From: Rhizobium deserti
GTDB lineage: Bacteria > Pseudomonadota > Alphaproteobacteria > Rhizobiales > Rhizobiaceae
Reading direction: 5' to 3'
NCBI RefSeq assembly: GCF_004358025.1
Contig: NZ_SMTL01000003.1
Coordinates: 124,001 to 188,000, forward strand
Length of the DNA: 64,000 nt
The stretch's first letter is position 1; every line of letters starts with the position of its first letter. The translations under genes were made by a program, and so were the position numbers. The notes beneath the pieces were generated by a model, which worked only from the letters and a program-made list of their open reading frames with translations, searched no databases and was not told the origin of the DNA. Of this stretch, positions 9,191-17,931 are shown piece after piece.

Positions 9191-12100
9191 ATGACGTCGA
9201 TCGTCCCTTCCCTCAGCGTCGCTCAGATCAGGTCCCTATCCAAGGCGTCGGTTGCGGCTTGGAATACGGAAGACGTTGCATCCCTGTCCACCAGGCAGAT
9301 GGCTGCGCTGTCCTCCGAACAGATTGGCGCCTTGGACACGGAAGATGTCGATGTCCTCAGCACATCGCAGCTCGGTGCCATTTCGCAGAGCGCCATGATC
9401 GGCCTCACGCTGGATCAACTCTCCTTCCTGACAGGTGAGGATATCGAGAGCCTCAGTCCGGACCAGATTGCCGCCCTCGCTACCGCCCAGATCAGCGGCC
9501 TGACGGCGCAGCAGGCAGAAGCCTTGACCACCGCCCAGGTCGGGGCACTAAGCTCGGCGCAAGTGGCAGCACTCAGTGCGGCCGATCTCGAAACATTCTC
9601 GACCGACGACATCGCCGCGATCAGCAACAGAGGCGTATCGGGCCTCAACGCCACGCTTATTGCGGCTCTTTCCGAGGATCAGGTCGCAGCGTTCAGCACC
9701 GACGCCATCGCCAATCTGTCGAGCAGCCAGATCGCTTCCTTTTCTCAAGATCAGGTTGCAGCTCTTACGACAAGCCAGGTGGCGGTTTTCAACGCCGCGC
9801 AGATCAAGGGCATCAGCCTGGATAGCCTGGCCGAACTGACGACCGAACAAGTCGCCAGCCTCAGCACCAGAGCCATTGCGGGCCTCACCGCCGATCAGGT
9901 CGCCGCACTTTCCGCTGATCAGGTCGAGGCGCTTTCACCTGCCCAGGTGAGCGCGCTGACATCGACGCAGTTGGCCGTCCTTGACGCCGATGCCCTGGAG
10001 ACATTCTCGGCCGAAGACATCGCTGCGATCAACAGCAAAGCCATATCCGGCATTGCTGCAAGCGTCATTCCCGCCTTGTCCACCGAGAAGATCGCCGCGC
10101 TCAGCACAGCTGCGATCAAGAACCTGAGCACGGGCCAGGCCGCAGCACTCTCGGCCGAGCAGGTTGCTGGGCTTACCACGATACAAGCCGCGGCCATCAC
10201 GTCGACACAGATGAAGGTGCTCAGCCTCGATGGCATTGCAGAGCTTACGCCGGCGCAGATCGCCGCCTTGAGCTCCAGTGCCATTTCCGGTCTCACCACG
10301 TCCCAAGCCGCCTCCCTGACAGCTGAACAGGTGGAGGCCCTGACGCCGAGCCAGGTGAAGGTGCTCAGTTCGCTCCAGATGGGCGCATTGAGTGCCGATG
10401 CCATTGCGAAATTCTCGGCAGCCGACATGGCAGCCATCAGCAACAAGGGCGTCCTTGGCCTCACCGAAGAAGCCATTGCGGCATTGTCCCCGGATAAGGT
10501 TGCAGCCCTAAACACGAGCGCGGTGGCGAGCCTTGCAACGTTGCAGGTCGCCGCACTGAGCGAGGCCCAGGTCGGGGCTCTGTCCGAAGCGCAGATCAAG
10601 GTTCTGACTTCCAAACAGCTTGCCGTCCTGTCTGTCGACGCAGTGGCGGCATTCTCGACATCCGACATCGCAGCGATCACCAGCAAGGCGATCGGCGGTC
10701 TCACCGAAGATGCCGTAGCCTCATTGTTGACCAGCCATATCGCCGCATTAAGCACAGCCGCAGTCGCCAAGCTGACCACAACACAGGTCGCCGCTCTGTC
10801 TTCCCAGCAGGCCGAAGCTCTTTCCGTCGCGCAGGTGACGGCGCTGACGTCGAAACAGCTGACGGCTCTGTCCGCAGATGCCATAGCGACATTTTCGACG
10901 GCCGAGATCGCAGTGCTGACCAATAAAAGCATCGGCGGCCTTGATGCCGACATCATCGCAGCATTCTCGACGGCTCAGATCGCCGCCTTGAGCACCAGCG
11001 CGATCGCCAATCTGAACACCAGCCAGGTGGAGGCGCTATCCACGCAGCAGGTTGCAACCCTGTCCACCACGCAGATCAAGGCGTTCAACGCAAAGCAGAT
11101 GTCAGCCTTGAGCGCCGACAATGTCGCCGTCCTGACTACTGCCCAGATTGCAGCGCTGACCACGGCCGCGATGAAGGGCCTGACGGCCGAACAGGTCAAG
11201 GCATTTTCGACCCTTCAGGTGGAAAGTCTTTCGGCGAGCCAGATCGGGGCGCTTGGCTCCGCACAGGTTGCCGCCTTCGCGCAGGAGGATATCGCGACCT
11301 TCTCGACCGCAGACATCGCAGCCATCAGCTCCACGGCGATTGCCGGCCTGTCAGTAGAGGTCATTGCTGCACTTTCGGCAGATCAGATCGAGGCTTTGAG
11401 CGCGGCGGCTATCGGAGGGCTCGCCACCAATCAGGTGGATGCGCTGACCCCGACGCAGATCGGCGCTTTGACGACGCAGCAGATCGCAGCACTGAAGGCC
11501 GCACAGGTCGCAGCCCTGAGCACCACCGATCTTGCAGCCTTCTCGACCAGCCAGATCGCAGCTTTATCCCCAGCTGGCATCGCTGCACTGAGCGAGGATC
11601 AGATCGAGGCTCTGAGCATCGACCAGATCTCAGCGCTCGCCACCAAGCAGGTCGCTGCACTGACGTCGACGCAACTGGCGGCCCTCGAGGCCGACGACAT
11701 TCCCAGCCTGTCCACTGTGCAGATTGCCGCCATGAGCGTCTCGGGCGTCGCGGGCCTGACAACAAAGCAGGTCGCCGCGCTTACGACGCAGCAGGCGGAA
11801 GCCCTGACATCCAAGCAGATCGGCGCATTGACCTCGGCACAATTGGGAGCGCTGGGAGCAGACGGGATCGCTACCTTCTCCACCAAGGAGATTGCCGCCA
11901 TCAGCTCCAGCGCAATCGCCGGCCTTTCCACGGACATCATCGCCACCCTCCCGACCAGCGACATCGTCGTGGTCAGCACCGGCGGCATTACCGGCCTGAC
12001 GACCAGGCAGGTCGACGCCTTGACGACGGACCAGATCGTGGCCCTGTCCACCAAGCAGATTGCCGCCTTGACCTCGGCACAGATTGCCGCACTCGCGACG

Positions 12101-15100
12101 TCAGACATCCAGGCTCTTTCGACTGCGCAGATCGCCGCCTTCAGTGCCGCCGGCGTCGCAGGCCTGAGCACGACCCAGATCGGTGCCTTGAGCTCCAACC
12201 AGATTGCCGCTCTGTCGACAAAGCAGGCGGCCGTGCTCAATTCCTCGCAGATTGCCGCCGTTATCGCCAATGACCTGGCGGCCTTTTCCGTCAGCAATCT
12301 CGCAGTCATCAACTCCGCTGCTGTCGCCGGGCTGTCGACGGACGTGGTCTCGGCGCTTTCGACGGCCGCGATCGCCGCATTGAGCAATGGAGCAATTTCC
12401 GGCCTCAGCACCAAACAGATCGATGCCTTGAGCTCGGCTCAAGTCGCCGTGCTGTCGACCAAACAGATCGCTGCCCTGACATCCGCACAGGTAGGCGCAC
12501 TCGGCGTAAGCGACGTCGCGGCTTTGTCCGGAAGCCAGATCGCTGCCTTGAGCTCGGCTGGCATTGCAGGTCTTTCAACAGGCCAGATCAGCGCCTTGAG
12601 CACCAATCAGGTGGAAGCGCTGACCCCTGCCCAGTTTGCGGTTCTGACCTCGAGGCAAACGGCTGCCTTGGGCGTTGACGACATGGCAAGCCTGTCGACC
12701 GCCGATATCGCTGCGATCAGCGCCGACGGCATGTCAGGCCTGTCGACTGCCGCCGTGGCAGCCCTCACCATCGGGCAGATCGAAGCAATCGGCTCGTCTG
12801 GTATTGCCGGCCTCAGCACGAAACAGATGAGTGTCCTCAGTTCCGATCAGATCGCCGCCTTGACCACTAAGCAGGTAAGCGCGCTCACCAGCCAGCAGGC
12901 CACGACGCTCGATCCGAGCGACATCGGGCAGTTTTCGACCGACGATATTGCTGCGATCGGCGCCGGCGTCATCGGCGGCCTGACGACAGCTGTGATTGCG
13001 GCACTTTCGACAGGGCAGGTGGCAGCTCTGACGACCGCCGCCATGGCGGGATTGTCGACGCGGCAGATCCAGGCACTGGACAGCAGTCAGGTGGCCGCTC
13101 TGACGACTGGCCAGCTGGCCGCCCTCACCTCGCCGCAGGTCGGCGCCCTCGGCACCGATATAGGGGCGCTTTCCCCCAGCCAATTGGGTGCCCTGAGCGC
13201 TGCCAGCATTGCCGGTCTTACCACCGGACAGGTCGCTGCCCTGAGTACCGAACAGGTGGAGGCGCTGAGTTCGGCCCAGGTGGCCATGCTGAGTTCGGCA
13301 CAGATCGCAGCACTCGGATCGGATGATCTTGCGACCTTGTCGGATGCCGATATCGCCGCCATCAGCGCGAGCGCTGTACCCGGATTGTCCACTGCAGCCA
13401 TAGCGGGCTTTTCAGCGGATCAGATTTCTGCCTTGAGCGCGGCCGGGATCAGCGGCATGACGACTGCCCAGCTCAACGTCCTGAGCTCCACACAGCTTGA
13501 TGCGTTGACGCCATCGCAACTCGCTACGCTCGCGTCGAGACAGCTGGCAGCACTCGGCACGGGCGGTATTGCAGCCCTTTCGCCCGAACAGATCGAAGCT
13601 TTGGGAACGGCCGCGATCGCCGGGCTCTCAACCGGCCAGATTCAGGCTCTGTCGTCAGAGCAGGTGGAAGCCCTGACTTCGGTGCAAATTGCCGCCTTGA
13701 GCTCCGCACAGATAGCCGCCTTTGACGCCGACGATCTCGACAGTTTCTCCACCAAGGAAATTGCTGCCATCAGCGCCGGCGCCATGCCCGGGCTGTCCAC
13801 GGCGACGATAGCCGGTTTCTCCGAAGAACAGATTTCCGCCCTCGGCGCTGCCGGCTTTGCCGGCCTGACAACGACCCAGATCGACGCCATGAGCACAGGG
13901 CAGGTCGCGGCGCTGACGACCGCACAGCTCGCCGCCCTAACGACGAGACAGATCGGCGCGCTCGGGACCGAAGACATAGCCGCCATCTCCGCCGACCATA
14001 TCTCAGCCTTGAACCCGACCGCTGTTGCAGCCTTGTCGACTGCTCAAATGGCTGCCTTGACCACCGGCCAGGTTGAAGCGTTGACACCGACGCAAGTCGG
14101 TGCCCTTAGCTCGACCCAGCTAGCCGCCTTGGGCCAGGATGATCTGCAGACCTTCTCCACGTCCGATATCGCTGCCATCAGTTCGAAGGCGATATCGGGA
14201 TTGAGCTCCACGACCATCGCTGCCTTTACGCCGGACCAGATTTCTGCCCTGGGCGCCGCCGGCATTGCAGGCATGACGACCGACCAGATCAATGCGTTGA
14301 GCCCCGGACAGGTCGAAGCGATGACCACGGCGCAGCTTGGCGCCCTCACGTCCAAGCAGCTTGCAGTGCTTGGTACCGACGATCTGGCCCAATTCTCCGC
14401 AACGCAGATTGCGGCGCTGAACACGGCCGCCATTGCCGGACTTACCACAAGCCAGGTCAGCGCGCTGACCGTCACCCAGGTCGAAGCCTTGACGCCGGGC
14501 CAGGTGGCAATGCTGAGCTCCACCCAGCTCGCGGCCCTGGGTCAGGACGATATCGAGGCTTTCTCCACCGCTGACATAGCGGCGATCACCTCCAGCGCCG
14601 CTTCGGGCCTGCCCACCGCCATCCTGGCAGCCTTTTCGGCCGATCAGGTCGCAGCGCTTGGGACTGGCGGCATTGCCGGTCTTTCCACGGCTCAGATCGG
14701 CGCGCTGAGCAGTCTCCATATCGAAGCTTTGACGCCAGCCCAGATCGGCGCGCTGAGCTCGAAACAGGTTGCAGTGCTTGGCGCAGATGATCTTGCAAGC
14801 CTGTCGACGGAGCAGTTCGCAGCGATAAGCTCGAGCGCCGTTGCCGGCTTGTCGACGATCACGATAGCAGCCTTGACCACCGACCAGATCGCCGCTTTGA
14901 GTTCGGTAGCCGTCGGCGGGCTTTCGACGGCCCAGATCAATGCGCTGAGCCTAGACCAAATCGACGGCCTGTCCACCGGACAGATCGGCGCTTTCGGCTC
15001 CAAGCAGGTGGCTGTCCTCGGCGCGGACGATCTGGCCGCCTTCTCCACAAGCCAGATCGCAGCCCTCAGCGCCGCTGGCATTGCAGGTCTGGGCAGTGCT

Positions 15101-16027
15101 CAAGTCGCGGCCCTGAGCGTCGAGCAGATCGATGTCCTGTCGACCGCTCAGATCGCCGCCTTGAGCTCGGGCGCCATTTCGGGGCTTGCCGCAGAGGATC
15201 TGCAAACCTTTTCGACCGCCGACTTGGGCGCCATCAGTTCCGCCGCGATCAGCGGCTTGTCCACAGGCTTCATCGCCTCCCTGTCGCTTGAGCAGATCGG
15301 GGCCCTCGGCGTTGCTGGCCTCAATGGTTTGAGCAGTAGCCAAGTCGCTGCCATGAGCGCTGGACAAGTGGATGCATTGTCGACGGACCAGCTAGCGGCC
15401 CTCGGTGCGTCAGGGCTTGCCGGACTGAGCACGGAAGATCTCGATACCTTCACGCTGGATGAGCTCGCGGCGCTCAATCCGTCGGCGATCAAGGGCCTTT
15501 CAACTAGTGTAGTCGCTGCGTTCTCCACGCAGGAAGTGGCCAGCCTGACCACAAGCCAGATCCAGGGCTTGGGTTACAATCAGGTGATTGCGATGAGCAC
15601 CGATCAGATTGGCGCCCTGTCGCTGGGCCAGGTCAGTGCGCTTAACGCCCTTCAGGCCGCGGCCCTCGGTGCAGACGACATTGCGCTTTTGTCCACCGAC
15701 AAAATCGCGGCCTTGAGCACCAGCGCTATTTCCGGTCTCACCACGAGCGCCATAGCCTCGCTGACAACGGCGCAGGCCGAAGCCTTGACACCGCTGCAGG
15801 TGAACGCGATGAGCTCCGCCCAGATCGCGGCGCTGACCGACGAGGGACTGGCGACCTTTTCGACCGAGGATATCGCGCTGCTCGGGACTTCCGGCGTCGC
15901 CGGTCTTTCTATCGATGATATCAACCACCTGTCGAGTGCCCAGTTGGGCGCCCTGATCGATACCCAGATGGGCGCTTTGAATTCCGACCAGATCGCCGCA
16001 GTAATTTCGAAATATCTGGCGGCGTAA
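9191..16027 (+). CDS. Giant octapeptide-repeat Ser/Thr/Ala-rich protein, 2278 aa
   Basis: This is a paralogue of the 1001-aa protein at 1545-4550 and likewise unassigned to a family. It has roughly 280 consecutive eight-residue units (L-S/T-S/T-x-Q-I/V-A-A/G), giving a 24-bp DNA period for over 6.8 kb. A marker unit of the form FST(D)DIAAI recurs, with spacings of 17 octads early on and 10 octads later. The protein stays almost strictly in eights, unlike its paralogue, which inserts a heptad in each long unit. Its start MTSIVPSLSVAQI and end SDQIAAVISKYLAA match the caps of the paralogue. It has no Cys, no signal peptide and no membrane segment. AAGGA at 9177-9181 supports the ATG. The gene ends 239 bp before flhB on the same strand. 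S/T at positions 2-3 could cap short helices, or the units could form a solenoid; neither is proven. Confidence 0.85.
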   Translation: MTSIVPSLSVAQIRSLSKASVAAWNTEDVASLSTRQMAALSSEQIGALDTEDVDVLSTSQLGAISQSAMIGLTLDQLSFLTGEDIESLSPDQIAALATAQISGLTAQQAEALTTAQVGALSSAQVAALSAADLETFSTDDIAAISNRGVSGLNATLIAALSEDQVAAFSTDAIANLSSSQIASFSQDQVAALTTSQVAVFNAAQIKGISLDSLAELTTEQVASLSTRAIAGLTADQVAALSADQVEALSPAQVSALTSTQLAVLDADALETFSAEDIAAINSKAISGIAASVIPALSTEKIAALSTAAIKNLSTGQAAALSAEQVAGLTTIQAAAITSTQMKVLSLDGIAELTPAQIAALSSSAISGLTTSQAASLTAEQVEALTPSQVKVLSSLQMGALSADAIAKFSAADMAAISNKGVLGLTEEAIAALSPDKVAALNTSAVASLATLQVAALSEAQVGALSEAQIKVLTSKQLAVLSVDAVAAFSTSDIAAITSKAIGGLTEDAVASLLTSHIAALSTAAVAKLTTTQVAALSSQQAEALSVAQVTALTSKQLTALSADAIATFSTAEIAVLTNKSIGGLDADIIAAFSTAQIAALSTSAIANLNTSQVEALSTQQVATLSTTQIKAFNAKQMSALSADNVAVLTTAQIAALTTAAMKGLTAEQVKAFSTLQVESLSASQIGALGSAQVAAFAQEDIATFSTADIAAISSTAIAGLSVEVIAALSADQIEALSAAAIGGLATNQVDALTPTQIGALTTQQIAALKAAQVAALSTTDLAAFSTSQIAALSPAGIAALSEDQIEALSIDQISALATKQVAALTSTQLAALEADDIPSLSTVQIAAMSVSGVAGLTTKQVAALTTQQAEALTSKQIGALTSAQLGALGADGIATFSTKEIAAISSSAIAGLSTDIIATLPTSDIVVVSTGGITGLTTRQVDALTTDQIVALSTKQIAALTSAQIAALATSDIQALSTAQIAAFSAAGVAGLSTTQIGALSSNQIAALSTKQAAVLNSSQIAAVIANDLAAFSVSNLAVINSAAVAGLSTDVVSALSTAAIAALSNGAISGLSTKQIDALSSAQVAVLSTKQIAALTSAQVGALGVSDVAALSGSQIAALSSAGIAGLSTGQISALSTNQVEALTPAQFAVLTSRQTAALGVDDMASLSTADIAAISADGMSGLSTAAVAALTIGQIEAIGSSGIAGLSTKQMSVLSSDQIAALTTKQVSALTSQQATTLDPSDIGQFSTDDIAAIGAGVIGGLTTAVIAALSTGQVAALTTAAMAGLSTRQIQALDSSQVAALTTGQLAALTSPQVGALGTDIGALSPSQLGALSAASIAGLTTGQVAALSTEQVEALSSAQVAMLSSAQIAALGSDDLATLSDADIAAISASAVPGLSTAAIAGFSADQISALSAAGISGMTTAQLNVLSSTQLDALTPSQLATLASRQLAALGTGGIAALSPEQIEALGTAAIAGLSTGQIQALSSEQVEALTSVQIAALSSAQIAAFDADDLDSFSTKEIAAISAGAMPGLSTATIAGFSEEQISALGAAGFAGLTTTQIDAMSTGQVAALTTAQLAALTTRQIGALGTEDIAAISADHISALNPTAVAALSTAQMAALTTGQVEALTPTQVGALSSTQLAALGQDDLQTFSTSDIAAISSKAISGLSSTTIAAFTPDQISALGAAGIAGMTTDQINALSPGQVEAMTTAQLGALTSKQLAVLGTDDLAQFSATQIAALNTAAIAGLTTSQVSALTVTQVEALTPGQVAMLSSTQLAALGQDDIEAFSTADIAAITSSAASGLPTAILAAFSADQVAALGTGGIAGLSTAQIGALSSLHIEALTPAQIGALSSKQVAVLGADDLASLSTEQFAAISSSAVAGLSTITIAALTTDQIAALSSVAVGGLSTAQINALSLDQIDGLSTGQIGAFGSKQVAVLGADDLAAFSTSQIAALSAAGIAGLGSAQVAALSVEQIDVLSTAQIAALSSGAISGLAAEDLQTFSTADLGAISSAAISGLSTGFIASLSLEQIGALGVAGLNGLSSSQVAAMSAGQVDALSTDQLAALGASGLAGLSTEDLDTFTLDELAALNPSAIKGLSTSVVAAFSTQEVASLTTSQIQGLGYNQVIAMSTDQIGALSLGQVSALNALQAAALGADDIALLSTDKIAALSTSAISGLTTSAIASLTTAQAEALTPLQVNAMSSAQIAALTDEGLATFSTEDIALLGTSGVAGLSIDDINHLSSAQLGALIDTQMGALNSDQIAAVISKYLAA
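9191..16027 (+). repeat. 24-bp period coding repeat array, about 280 units
   Basis: Each 24-bp unit encodes one octad. Units are diverged at DNA level (about as different from each other as distant copies), in contrast with the near-identical 405-bp units of the shorter paralogue, which suggests an older array kept by selection on protein pattern. Confidence 0.8.
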
Positions 16028-16266
16028 ACAGCGTGAGCGGGCTGGCCGACGCTACCTCCCGCTGCGGTTGTCGCCTCTGTTTCGGCAAATTGTGCCGCTA
16101 TGGCCAGCATTTGGGTGCCGCGACCTTTGCGGCATCCAGTTCGGCCAAAGCATCTGTGAGAAAAGCGGTATAGTTGAGATCCTGCGCTGCCAGCGCGGCT
16201 GTCATCGCCCCTAGGCTCTGCTAAGCTTGAGGCCTTCGATGAAGCGAAGCGCAGCGGAGTTGGCTC

Positions 16267-17349
16267 TTGTCCGACGATCAGGATAAAGACAGCAAAACAG
16301 AAGACCCAACTGGCAAAAAAATCCAGGATGCCGTCACCAAGGGCAATCTCGCGATCTCGTCCGAAGTCGCAATTTTCGCATCCGCGCTTGCCTTCTACAT
16401 GTTTCTGGTCTTTTTTCTGCCGAAAAACTCGGCCCATCTGGCAGAAGTGCTTAAAAGCCTTCTCGAACACCCGGAACAGTGGCGTGTAGAAACCAGCTCG
16501 GATCTTGTTTCGCTCTGTGGCTACCTGCTCATGCAGTCCGCGCTTTTCATGCTGCCGGCTGCCATCCTTTTCATGTCACTCGGCATGCTCGCCTCCGTCG
16601 GCCAGCACATGCCTTCCTTTGTGCTGGAGCGAATCAGGCCGCAGTGGAACCGCATTTCGCCGATGTCAGGTTTCAAACGGATATTCTCGGTCAACGGCCT
16701 GGTGCATTTCGGTAAATCGTTGGTCAAGATCGTCGCCGCCGGGGTCATCATGTATTTCGTTCTGCAGAACGAATACTTCAAACTGCTGGACTCGATGTAT
16801 TCGGATCCACAGACCGTGTTTCCGATCCTGGTGCGAATCATCAAGAAGATGGTGATCGTGGTCCTAGCCTGCGCCTTCCTTGTTGCCGCAGCCGATATTT
16901 TCTGGACGCGTCACCAGTGGTTCAGCAACCTGAAGATGACGAAGCAGGAAATCAAGGACGAGATGAAGCAGTCGCAGGGCGACCCCTTCGTCAAGGCCCG
17001 CCAGCGCTCCATTGCACGAGACCGATCCCGCAGACGCATGATCAACAATGTCCCGCGCGCAACCCTGATCATCACGAATCCAACGCATTTTGCCGTGGCG
17101 CTTCGATATGTAGCCCAGGAGTCGGAGGCTCCGGTCGTGGTTGCGAAGGGCCAAGATCTGGTCGCCCTGAAAATCCGCGAGATTGCGCAGGAGCACGGAA
17201 TTCCGATTTTCGAGGACCCTCCCCTCGCCCGTTCCATGTTTGCGCAAGTCTCAGTCGATAGCGTCATCCCATCGGTTTTTTATAAAGCGGTGGCTGAGCT
17301 GATCCACAGGGTCTATTCAGCACGCCGTCCGAACAAACGGATGCGCTGA
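16267..17349 (+). CDS. flhB: Flagellar type III export protein FlhB
   Basis: FlhB is the inner-membrane substrate-specificity switch of the flagellar export apparatus. The 360-residue product has the usual length and layout: charged N-terminus (DKDSKTEDPTGKK), four membrane segments at about residues 32-51, 87-110, 150-167 and 190-212, and a cytoplasmic domain with the self-cleavage motif NPTH at residues 271-274. The start is TTG at 16267, judged by similarity of the first residues to family N-termini; the only nearby ATG (16239) is out of frame. GGAG at 16256-16259 is the likely ribosome site. In related rhizobia flhB follows visR on the same strand; here it is on the opposite strand, after the giant repeat gene, and no fliG, fliN, fliM or motA follow. 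Confidence 0.93.
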   Translation: MSDDQDKDSKTEDPTGKKIQDAVTKGNLAISSEVAIFASALAFYMFLVFFLPKNSAHLAEVLKSLLEHPEQWRVETSSDLVSLCGYLLMQSALFMLPAAILFMSLGMLASVGQHMPSFVLERIRPQWNRISPMSGFKRIFSVNGLVHFGKSLVKIVAAGVIMYFVLQNEYFKLLDSMYSDPQTVFPILVRIIKKMVIVVLACAFLVAAADIFWTRHQWFSNLKMTKQEIKDEMKQSQGDPFVKARQRSIARDRSRRRMINNVPRATLIITNPTHFAVALRYVAQESEAPVVVAKGQDLVALKIREIAQEHGIPIFEDPPLARSMFAQVSVDSVIPSVFYKAVAELIHRVYSARRPNKRMR

Positions 17350-17353
17350 TCTG

Positions 17354-17809
17354 ATGAAAAAATGCACCTACTCCGCAACACGCGAAGCAATCGTTGCCAA
17401 GGCTATAGGCCCGGTCGCTTCAGAACTCCGACTGATCGATCCAGCGGATCTGATCTCACTGCTTCGCCTGGAATACCACGCGAATATTTCAGATTTAGTA
17501 TCGTCGGCAGCTGAGCTTTATTTCCATCCGGGAACCGTTTGTTTCGGGATCGGCGGCGACTATCGCCTGGACTGGGATACCTATCCGTCAGTCACGCTCG
17601 ACCTGGAAATCAAGCCCCGGGGCGTGACGATCCATGCACAGCTGACGCTGGAGGCGGAGCGCGCCTGCATCGAGATCAACTACATCAACTTCGTTAGTCC
17701 CTCCGCCAATCCCGACGAGAACACCCGATTCCTTGAAGACAGCCTGCTGGAAGCGACTTTCCGGCCCTCAAGCCGAGGCATGGCCAGCCTTTCGGCAGCA
17801 AATTACTGA
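17354..17809 (+). CDS. Small unknown protein after flhB
   Basis: This 151-residue protein starts four bases after the flhB stop, so it is probably co-transcribed and co-translated with flhB. I do not recognise a domain. It is soluble by composition, has a Cys near residue 4, and a middle section rich in beta-type residues (SVTLDLEIKPRGVTIHAQLTL, split here as a description of about residues 75-95). There is no signal peptide. Its position suggests a flagellar accessory role or a chaperone-like partner, which is inference only. Confidence 0.7.
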   Translation: MKKCTYSATREAIVAKAIGPVASELRLIDPADLISLLRLEYHANISDLVSSAAELYFHPGTVCFGIGGDYRLDWDTYPSVTLDLEIKPRGVTIHAQLTLEAERACIEINYINFVSPSANPDENTRFLEDSLLEATFRPSSRGMASLSAANY

Positions 17810-17931
17810 GCGCTCGGCCGTTTCAGGTATTTGTAAAGTTTCGCTTAACCGCAGCTTGGTAAGAATTATTAATTCCGGCTCATAACGGCCGGCAAAGCGG
17901 CGATGCTAGGCCCGATCTTCAAGGAAAGAGC

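Noticed and set aside
9223..15928. Many antisense ORFs inside the giant repeat gene (up to 345 codons)
   Set aside because: Same artefact of periodic Ala/Ser/Thr codons; products are low-complexity mirror images.
1545..16027. RTX toxin, calcium-binding adhesin or autotransporter reading of the repeat proteins
   Set aside because: No GGxGxD nonapeptides, no C-terminal beta-barrel and no signal peptide are present. The octad differs from known RTX or haemagglutinin repeats.
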